Below are positions 58,636-64,000 of a DNA stretch of 64,000 nucleotides, piece after piece; position 1 is the stretch's first letter, and each line of letters begins with the position of its first letter. Source of the DNA: an uncultured bacterium (lineage in GTDB: Bacteria > Bacteroidota > Ignavibacteria > Kapaibacteriales > UBA4661); NCBI GenBank assembly GCA_937899715.1, contig CALCNX010000051.1, positions 103,681-167,680 of the forward strand. Direction: 5' to 3'. The position numbers were made by a program, and so were the translations under genes. The notes under the pieces were generated by a model. That model did not search any database. It saw nothing but the letters and a program-made list of their open reading frames with translations, and was not told where the DNA came from.

Positions 58636-58677
58636 CAGCGAATCCAGTATTTATCAACCTTTAACTAGGTATTCGCT

Positions 58678-59019
58678 ATGAACAAAGGACAGCTTGTTGA
58701 TGCGATCGCATCCAGCGCCGGACTTACCAAAGTCCAATCAGAACGCGCCCTCAGCGCATTTATTGACACCGTATCGGAGTCGCTTTCCAAAGGCGAAAAC
58801 GTAGCCCTCATCGGCTTCGGTACATACTCCGTTGCAAAGCGCTCCGCTCGTAACGGTAAAAACCCACGCACGGGCGCGACAATCAAAATCGCTGCACGCA
58901 AAGTGCCGAAATTTGCTCCGGGCAAAGGTCTGAAAGACCTCGTGAACGGTGTAAAGAAAGCCGCTCCTGCTAAAAAAGCAGCTCCGGCAAAAAAGGCAGC
59001 TCCGGCGAAGAAAAAATAA
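58678..59019 (+). CDS. HU family DNA-binding protein with C-terminal KKAAPA tail
   Basis: A 113-residue HU/IHF. MNKGQLVDAIASSAGLTKVQSERALSAFIDTVSESLSKGENVALIGFGTYSVAKRSARNGKNPRTGATIKIAARKVPKFAPGKGLKDLVN is standard, with the DNA-intercalating Pro in the NPRTG loop. A tail of KKAAPA repeats ending in KKK, about 20 residues, extends beyond the usual 90-residue length; it resembles histone H1-type tails and could bind DNA nonspecifically. It organises the nucleoid. A good promoter precedes and a strong terminator follows. Confidence 0.96.
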   Translation: MNKGQLVDAIASSAGLTKVQSERALSAFIDTVSESLSKGENVALIGFGTYSVAKRSARNGKNPRTGATIKIAARKVPKFAPGKGLKDLVNGVKKAAPAKKAAPAKKAAPAKKK

Positions 59020-59041
59020 AGCAGCGTCAAGCAGCTCTATG

Positions 59042-59077
59042 AAAACCGCTCTACTCCGTTTGAGCGGTTTTTTTTAT
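59042..59077 (+). terminator. Rho-independent terminator of the HU gene
   Basis: A 10-base stem AAAACCGCTC/GAGCGGTTTT is followed by a long T-run to 59075. It lies 22 bp after the HU stop. Confidence 0.93.
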
Positions 59078-59098
59078 GCCTCTTGCTCAATTTGGTCG

Positions 59099-59106
59099 TA
59101 TATTTG
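59099..59106 (+). promoter_or_regulatory. TATATTTG promoter-like box before pyrB
   Basis: An exact match to the Bacteroidota -7 consensus TAnnTTTG, 60 nt before the pyrB ATG and just after the HU terminator, the place where a promoter is needed. No matching -33 element found at the usual spacing. Confidence 0.3.
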
Positions 59107-59166
59107 GGCGATATTGCCGCAATAAAAACCTTATCGTCTGCCACTCTTCATTATCAGTACAGAACA

Positions 59167-60117
59167 ATGCCTTTTTCGCATCATCATCTCATTAGCGCCC
59201 GCGACCTTTCGGCAGATGACATTCTGTCCATTTTTGAGCGTTCCGGTGAATACATGGACTTTCTGCGTTCCTCCGACCGCAAACGTAACGACCTGAACGG
59301 GGTTTCGGTCGTACTGGCATTTTTTGAAAATTCCACACGCACTCGTGTTTCCTTCGAGCTTGCTGCCAAACGCCTTTCTGCCGAAGTTACCGCCTTCCAA
59401 GCCGCTGCAAGCAGTGTTGCAAAGGGAGAGACCCTTCTGGACACGGTGCTAAACATTGAAACGATGAAAGTAGATATATTAATCATGCGGCATCATCATT
59501 CTGGAGCGCATGAATTTTTAACGGCACGTGAGGGACGAGTACAGAGCAGTATCGTCAATGCAGGCGACGGTCAGCATGAACACCCGACACAAGGACTTTT
59601 GGACGCATTTACTCTTTATCAAAAATTTGGCTCATCCTCCGGCTTGCTCAAAGGTATGAAGTATTGCTTGGTGGGCGATATTCTCCACAGCCGCGTTGCG
59701 CGGTCGAATATACCAATTTTCCAAGCATTGGGTGCTGAGGTTGCCGTTTGCGGTCCCGGAACGCTTATGCCGAATCTGGATGCCTTTGGCGTGAAACTTT
59801 TCAGCCATATAGACGATGCAGTTGAGTGGGCGGACGCACTTAATGTACTCCGTATTCAGCACGAGCGGATGCAGCAGGGTCTTATACCAACACTTCGGGA
59901 ATTTGTGCAGCAGTTCGCTGTCAAGCGCCACCATATTGAGCAAAAGCCGGGACTGGCGATTTTGCATCCGGGTCCTATCAATCGCGGCATCGAACTGGAA
60001 GCAGAAGTAGCCGATGCTGCACAATCGCTCATTCTGTCGCAGGTCGAGCGTGGTGTAGCGGTGCGAATGGCAGTGCTTTCCCTGCTTACGGACGTACGCA
60101 AAGGTCATCACTCCTAA
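59167..60117 (+). CDS. pyrB: Aspartate carbamoyltransferase catalytic subunit
   Basis: A 316-residue enzyme for the first committed step of pyrimidine synthesis. The carbamoyl-phosphate motif STRTR is at 56-60 (FFENSTRTRVSFELAAKRL), VNAGDGQHEHPTQGLLDAF is the loop with HPTQ, and HPGPINRGIELEAEV closes the active site. No pyrI regulatory gene is adjacent, so it is probably the trimeric form. ATG at 59167 fits the family start; the frame is open from 59083. prmC follows 16 bp after the stop. Confidence 0.96.
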   Translation: MPFSHHHLISARDLSADDILSIFERSGEYMDFLRSSDRKRNDLNGVSVVLAFFENSTRTRVSFELAAKRLSAEVTAFQAAASSVAKGETLLDTVLNIETMKVDILIMRHHHSGAHEFLTAREGRVQSSIVNAGDGQHEHPTQGLLDAFTLYQKFGSSSGLLKGMKYCLVGDILHSRVARSNIPIFQALGAEVAVCGPGTLMPNLDAFGVKLFSHIDDAVEWADALNVLRIQHERMQQGLIPTLREFVQQFAVKRHHIEQKPGLAILHPGPINRGIELEAEVADAAQSLILSQVERGVAVRMAVLSLLTDVRKGHHS

Positions 60118-60133
60118 GGTTTCAACAACAACT

Positions 60134-61045
60134 ATGGAAAAAGTATGGACAATTCTTGACCTCATCACATGGGGCAAAGCATATTTTGAGGAAAAAGGTG
60201 TAGATTCTCCACGACTGACAATGGAGATTTTGATTGCTCACGTTCTGCAAAAAGCGCGTATTCAGTTATACACACAGTTCGACCGCCCTCTCACCGAAAC
60301 GGAACTGACAACGCTTCGGGCAATGATAAAGCGCCGTGCCGCCCGCGAACCTCTTCAATACATTCTCGGTGAGACCGAATTTTTCGGCTTAACGCTTGCC
60401 GTCACACCAGCCGTACTTATTCCTCGCCCCGAAACAGAATTGCTCGTGGAGTATGTGGTCAACCGTATTAAGGAAGAGCGCACAGACAGCAAGAATGAAA
60501 GCGGCGAAGAAACAGCAATCTTGGATATTGGCACAGGTTCAGGATGCATCGCAATTGCCTTGGCAAAAAACATCCCCTCGTCGTTGTCGGCAACACTCTA
60601 CGGACTCGACGTATCGGATAGTGCTCTAGCGCTTGCGCAAAGCAATGCCAAGCGCTACGCACTCACAAATATCCACTTTGGAAAAATTAACATTCTGGAA
60701 ACGGTACCCAAGCGACGTTTTTCTGTTATCCTCTCGAATCCGCCCTACATTTCGACTAACGACATGAGCGAGTTGGAGCCGGAAGTAGGCGACCACGAGC
60801 CACGGGTAGCACTCACAGACGATGATGACGGGATGCGATTCTATCGGCGTTTTGCAGCAATTTTTCCGACGATGCTGGAAGAAAAAGGTTGGTTCGCGGT
60901 GGAAATGGGTTTTGGTCAGGCAGAACAAATTCAGGCACTTTTTGCAACATCTGGTTTTGAAACGGGTATCATCAATGACCTCGCAGGAATACCGCGTATT
61001 TGTGTCGGCTCTCGGAATATAAGAACGAATGTAAAAACGCTGTGA
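60134..61045 (+). CDS. prmC: Release factor glutamine methyltransferase PrmC/HemK
   Basis: A 303-residue methyltransferase that modifies the Gln of the GGQ motif in RF1/RF2. The N-terminal helical domain (YFEEKGVDSPRLTMEILIAHVLQKARIQLYTQFDRPL) and ILGETEFFGLTLAVTPAVLIPRPETELLVEYV come first; the SAM-binding ILDIGTGSGCIAIALAKN and the catalytic NPPY (VILSNPPYIST) follow. Often it lies beside prfA, here beside pyrB instead. Length and motifs are normal. Confidence 0.96.
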   Translation: MEKVWTILDLITWGKAYFEEKGVDSPRLTMEILIAHVLQKARIQLYTQFDRPLTETELTTLRAMIKRRAAREPLQYILGETEFFGLTLAVTPAVLIPRPETELLVEYVVNRIKEERTDSKNESGEETAILDIGTGSGCIAIALAKNIPSSLSATLYGLDVSDSALALAQSNAKRYALTNIHFGKINILETVPKRRFSVILSNPPYISTNDMSELEPEVGDHEPRVALTDDDDGMRFYRRFAAIFPTMLEEKGWFAVEMGFGQAEQIQALFATSGFETGIINDLAGIPRICVGSRNIRTNVKTL

Positions 61046-61345
61046 CCGTAGAAAAATGCAATGGCGGCAGAAGATATTTACTTCAAAGGCGAAGATAAAA
61101 TTTTGGGCTAAGGCACTGAATTTTTGAGCCTACGAAAAAAACTACGTCTGGTTTCACAAATTTCTTTGACAAGGACGTTTTTTTGATGTAAATTTTCGGC
61201 GCATTAACCTTGCGTGTATTATAGACCCCAAAACCGATATACTTGTGTAAAAAAGCGACTCTAATAAGACCGTTTTTGTATCGGAAACCCACGCAGCCCT
61301 CTCTGAGGGAAACTACTAATCGTTTCAAGAATAAACAATCACTCT
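61046..61345. other. 300-bp intergenic gap before the STAS gene
   Basis: No convincing gene. It holds a candidate promoter (61166-61194) for the downstream STAS-Exb unit, leaving a leader of about 145 bases before the STAS ATG. A 16-codon frame at 61061-61111 and an 81-codon minus-strand frame were judged chance. Confidence 0.6.
61166..61194 (+). promoter_or_regulatory. Promoter: TTGACA, 17 bp, TAAATT
   Basis: A perfect -35 TTGACA (61166-61171) is followed, after 17 bp, by TAAATT (61189-61194), which continues as TTCGG. It is about 150 bp before the STAS gene and would give a long leader. Confidence 0.5.
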
Positions 61346-61693
61346 ATGCCTGAGCAAATTACCGTTGAGCAACAGGGTATCGTTACAACAATTCGGCTAC
61401 AAGGACAATTTATCGGCGGCGATGAGACCGATGCCCTCCGCGAGGAATTCAAAAAACTCATGCAGCAAGACAAGCCACTTGTAGCTGTGGATTTGCAAGG
61501 CGTATCTTATCTTAACTCCACTGCCTTAGGTGTGTTCATTTCCGCCCATGCTAATTTTTCCAAGCGCAATGGTCGCATTGCACTGTGCAACATTAGCAAA
61601 AACATTGAGAATATCTTTGTTATTACCAAACTTACTTTGGTCTTCGAGATGTTTCCAACCACACAAGAAGCAATCAATCAATTTTCTCTCTAA
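61346..61693 (+). CDS. STAS domain anti-sigma factor antagonist-like protein
   Basis: A 115-residue STAS protein. GIVTTIRLQGQFIGGDETDALREEFKKLMQQDKPLVAVDLQGVSYLNSTALGVFISAHANFSKRNGRIALCNIS has the phosphorylatable serine Ser58 (YLNSTALG), as in SpoIIAA/RsbV. It would bind or release an anti-sigma kinase depending on phosphorylation. No RsbW-type kinase or sigma factor gene is near. It precedes the Exb genes by 38 bp. Confidence 0.92.
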   Translation: MPEQITVEQQGIVTTIRLQGQFIGGDETDALREEFKKLMQQDKPLVAVDLQGVSYLNSTALGVFISAHANFSKRNGRIALCNISKNIENIFVITKLTLVFEMFPTTQEAINQFSL

Positions 61694-61731
61694 TTCATAA
61701 CCTTTTTACAAACATTTCGGGAGTTTTTTTC

Positions 61732-62514
61732 ATGAAAAATGCTATGAACGTCATAATCATGACGGTAGAAATCGCTATCGGTTTCGCTATTTGGTGGTTT
61801 ATTATGGGCGCTCCGTCTAACTTCAAAGACGGTGCAATGCGACACGAGCCTTTACCGGGCAATATCTTGGGTACAGTCCACACAGGCGGACCTCTGGTAG
61901 CGCTCCTTTTGGCATTTATTATGATTGCCATTACCTTCGTTATAGAACGTGCGCTCTCGATTGGCAAAGCACAGGGCAAAGAAGCCATGCCGATTTTCAC
62001 CAAGAAAATTCAAACCTTGTTGGAAGATGGCGACATTAGCGGTGCTCTTGGCGCTTGTGACGCACAACGTGGCAGCCTTGCGAACATCATTCGTGCCGGC
62101 TTGGAGAAATATCAACTCGTGAAAGACAACGAGCGCCTTGACCCTGAGAAAAAAATGCTCGAAGTCAAACGTGCTATTGATGAGCAAACCAATCTTGAGA
62201 CCCCGCTTCTTGAAAAGAACATGGTTGTTCTCTCGACAATCGCTTCGATTGCAACAATGGTTGGTCTTCTGGGTACAACGCTTGGTATGATTCGTGCGTT
62301 TGCTGCGCTTGGTGCAGGCGGAGCTGTTTCTGCTCAATCTCTTTCTATCGGTATTTCTGAAGCATTGTACAACACAGCAGGCGGTCTTATCGGTGCTGTT
62401 ATTTGTATTATCTTCTTTAATATCTTCACTACACGTGTAGATAACTTTACCTATTTGATTGACGAAGCAATTTTGAGTGTTACAGAAATCCTCACGGTAA
62501 AAATTAAGAAATAA
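61732..62514 (+). CDS. exbB: MotA/TolQ/ExbB proton channel family protein
   Basis: A 260-residue inner-membrane protein. Three helices: VIIMTVEIAIGFAIWWFIMG, VALLLAFIMIAITFVIE, and the conserved pair STIASIATMVGLLGTTLGMIRAF (GLLGT motif) and LYNTAGGLIGAVICIIFFNIF. It forms the proton channel with the two ExbD proteins and drives TonB-like transport. SD-like GGGAG. It is the first of a four-gene unit with 35-65 bp gaps. Confidence 0.93.
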   Translation: MKNAMNVIIMTVEIAIGFAIWWFIMGAPSNFKDGAMRHEPLPGNILGTVHTGGPLVALLLAFIMIAITFVIERALSIGKAQGKEAMPIFTKKIQTLLEDGDISGALGACDAQRGSLANIIRAGLEKYQLVKDNERLDPEKKMLEVKRAIDEQTNLETPLLEKNMVVLSTIASIATMVGLLGTTLGMIRAFAALGAGGAVSAQSLSIGISEALYNTAGGLIGAVICIIFFNIFTTRVDNFTYLIDEAILSVTEILTVKIKK

Positions 62515-62549
62515 TCTCCTCCACGCTTTTATTTTAACAAGGAGATTGT

Positions 62550-63065
62550 ATGAGCAAAATCAAGAAAAAACGGGTGGGTTTCGTGTTGGACATGACTCCA
62601 CTCGTAGATATTGCATTTCTACTGTTGACATTTTTCATGTTTACGGCAAAGTTTAAATCGGACACTGAGAACGAACAAAAATTCCAGATTAAACGCCCAA
62701 TGGCTTCTGCCGATACGTCCAAAGTACCAGATAAAGACCTTGCGATGATTAAAATAGGTATTGATACCGTTACCAACGATACTGCCTATTATTACTCGCT
62801 TTCCAATGAGCAAGATCGAAAAGTCGTTTACAATTCCGACAAGGTTCAGCTTTCGGACGAAGCACGCCAAAAAGTCATTCTCAAAGTTACCGACTTGAAG
62901 GTACTGGAAGCACTCTTAAAGCAAACACGGATGGCAAATCTACGAATGAAATTTGCGATTGATGCCGACAAGCGCGTTCAATACAAATGGATTGAAGATT
63001 TGACAAACGTGATGCGCCTTAGTAATGCAACCGTCTTTAACTTTGTGACCGATAGACCAAGCTAA
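62550..63065 (+). CDS. exbD: ExbD/TolR biopolymer transport protein, first copy
   Basis: A 171-residue single-helix protein. MSKIKKKRVGFVLDMTPLVDIAFLLLTFFMFTAKF has the protonatable Asp of the family (LVDIAFLLL). The periplasmic part is longer than usual and ends with the typical VLEALLKQTRM...IEDLTNVMRLSNATVFNFVT. An AAGGAG lies 6 bases before the ATG. The next gene is a second ExbD. Confidence 0.93.
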   Translation: MSKIKKKRVGFVLDMTPLVDIAFLLLTFFMFTAKFKSDTENEQKFQIKRPMASADTSKVPDKDLAMIKIGIDTVTNDTAYYYSLSNEQDRKVVYNSDKVQLSDEARQKVILKVTDLKVLEALLKQTRMANLRMKFAIDADKRVQYKWIEDLTNVMRLSNATVFNFVTDRPS

Positions 63066-63130
63066 AAGTTCGCCTTACGGCATACCTAACCTACGATTTT
63101 TACGACTTTTAATTTTCAAGGAGACACGCT

Positions 63131-63688
63131 ATGGGTGGTGGAGGTGGTGGACTACAAGCCGCACCAAAAGTCAAACGCGGGTCGTTTGCCACAGTGCGCA
63201 AAAAGAAAAAGCGCGTTGGCTTCGTCCTCGATATGACTCCGCTTGTGGATATTGCGTTTCTACTTCTGACCTTTTTCATGCTTTCGACTACACTGACAAC
63301 TCCACAAACAATGGAAATGTCCGTGCCGCCCGAAACTGAGAACGTCGAAGTAAAGCAATCAGAACTATTGACCGTACTTGTGCGCGACGACGGGCAGATT
63401 TTCAAGTATATGGGTGATAAAAAATCAAACCCACCTGAAAAAATTGCCCTCAAAGACCTTCGTGCGCTCTCGGTCAATGAAAATTTGCGTATGGAAAACA
63501 AACTTATTGTTTCCTTGCGCATCTCCAATAAAGTCCCCTACGGGCTAGTGATTAACTTGCTTGACCAATTAAATATTGCCGAGACAGACATCACACAGCG
63601 CCTGAGTGCAAAAGGAATGAAGCGCGAACGTAAATTTGCACTGACCCCTTTGACCGACGAGGACATAGAAGACTTAAAGGCGCTCTAA
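63131..63688 (+). CDS. exbD: ExbD/TolR biopolymer transport protein, second copy
   Basis: A 185-residue ExbD with a Gly-rich start (MGGGGGGLQ) and a basic segment before VGFVLDMTPLVDIAFLLLTFFMLSTTL, near-identical in the membrane segment to the preceding ExbD. The periplasmic part differs, including VLVRDDGQIFKYMGDKKSNPPEKIALKDLRAL. Two non-identical ExbD copies next to one ExbB suggest a heteromeric motor. An AAGGAG precedes the start. Confidence 0.93.
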   Translation: MGGGGGGLQAAPKVKRGSFATVRKKKKRVGFVLDMTPLVDIAFLLLTFFMLSTTLTTPQTMEMSVPPETENVEVKQSELLTVLVRDDGQIFKYMGDKKSNPPEKIALKDLRALSVNENLRMENKLIVSLRISNKVPYGLVINLLDQLNIAETDITQRLSAKGMKRERKFALTPLTDEDIEDLKAL

Positions 63689-63747
63689 AGCGCTCTACTA
63701 TAACTTGGTACTAAACCGAACTTTTTATCATTATTTTTCGTAATGCT

Positions 63748-64000
63748 ATGGCAACTGCAAATACAGCAACTGCTGGCAGCGTACCTGAGCTGCATTACGG
63801 AGCGCAAGAGCTAAAAGCGTATATTCCTCGTGCTACGCAACGAGGCTTCTTATACTCATTAGCCATCATTCTTTTGTTACTTGCCGGATATTCCATTTTC
63901 CTTGCAACAAACTCATTAGGGTTAAAAAAAGGACCGGCAATCAACAAGATGAAATTGACGAACTTGCCTCCGCCACCGCAGCAAGCCGAAGCAGCTCCGC
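63748..64000 (+). CDS. TonB-like energy transducer (5' part, cut by window edge)
   Basis: The visible 84 residues read MATANTATAGSVPELHYGAQELK, a cytoplasmic segment, a transmembrane helix (GFLYSLAIILLLLAGYSIFLA) and the beginning of a proline-rich periplasmic linker (LTNLPPPPQQAEAAP). This layout and position after ExbB-ExbD-ExbD match TonB/GldM-independent energy transducers of Bacteroidota. The C-terminal TonB domain is beyond the edge, so the call rests on context and linker. Confidence 0.72.
   Translation, partial: MATANTATAGSVPELHYGAQELKAYIPRATQRGFLYSLAIILLLLAGYSIFLATNSLGLKKGPAINKMKLTNLPPPPQQAEAAP

Noticed and set aside
61061..61111. 16-codon frame (MAAEDIYFKGEDKILG) after prmC
   Set aside because: Too short to judge, no ribosome site, no leader-peptide features such as repeated codons before a terminator.
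61083..61328. 81-codon frame on the minus strand in the gap before the STAS gene
   Set aside because: Composition is unlike real proteins here and the frame covers the likely promoter; no start signal.
1..64000. CRISPR arrays, rRNA genes, complete insertion sequences, prophage genes
   Set aside because: None found: no regularly spaced repeats, no transposase, capsid or integrase-like genes, no 16S/23S sequence.

Overview
The window looks like a chromosomal segment of an FCB-group bacterium (Bacteroidota/Chlorobiota side, possibly an Ignavibacteria- or Kapabacteria-like lineage). The support is indirect: a C-terminal type IX-style sorting domain on a large secreted protein, several Bacteroidota-type lipoproteins (GIN/DUF2807, DUF4349), a giant beta-propeller sensor kinase, an S9B dipeptidyl peptidase, promoter-like TATnTTCG/TTTG boxes close to start codons, and many genes with little or no Shine-Dalgarno sequence. 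No 16S rRNA is present, so the placement is an inference. Almost all of the sequence is ordinary, densely coding chromosome. I see no phage, insertion sequence or CRISPR array.

Layout. 1-2049 (minus): a GNAT acetyltransferase cut by the left edge, a lipoprotein and a XerC/D recombinase. 2176-8838: two paralogous double-OmpA outer-membrane proteins in convergent orientation flank a polyprenyl diphosphate synthase, HPr and CoaD. 8835-16653 (minus): HisB, a heptosyltransferase-like GT9, a 1189-residue sensor kinase and an ILVBL/HACL2-like ThDP enzyme. 16943-26039 (plus): methylmalonyl-CoA mutase, an AAA ATPase plus DUF4276 pair that looks like a defence cassette, cobalamin adenosyltransferase, an HD hydrolase, a dipeptidyl peptidase and a carboxyltransferase of the propionyl-CoA carboxylase type. 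Mutase, adenosyltransferase and carboxyltransferase fit one propionyl-CoA to succinyl-CoA route. 26148-30150: site-2 protease, DprA and an NAPE-PLD-like metallo-hydrolase, with a 610-bp gene-poor gap at 28512-29121.

30170-34332 (minus) is the translation/transcription core: tRNA-Tyr, -Gly(TCC), -Gly(CCC), -Thr and -Trp, then secE, nusG, rplK, rplA, rplJ and rplL, closed by a strong terminator. The usual tuf (inside the tRNA group) and rpoBC (after rplL) are not here. 34502-37388 (minus): an HtrA-like protease, DHFR, a CDGSH protein, a muconolactone-isomerase-like protein and a MarR regulator with two matching operator-like palindromes.

37652-49028 (plus): GDP-mannose dehydratase, a DUF4258/DUF2283 pair, a Ser/Gly-rich surface protein, an amino-acid permease, a PHP phosphoesterase, a THUMP methyltransferase, YicC, a DUF4349 lipoprotein, a GT4 glycosyltransferase and type II NADH dehydrogenase. 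49081-55920: a propeller/IPT secreted protein, CinA, a TPR protein and an M24 peptidase. 55948-56125 is a 178-bp MITE-like inverted repeat. 56195-61045: GIN lipoprotein, PgsA, PgpA, HU with an H1-like tail, PyrB and PrmC. 61346-64000: STAS protein, ExbB, two ExbD proteins and a TonB-like protein cut by the right edge, together a proton-driven energiser of outer-membrane transport.

The most system-like novelty is the ATPase-DUF4276 cassette at 19114-20834; the inverted-repeat element, the MarR operator pair and the DUF4258/DUF2283 module are secondary.
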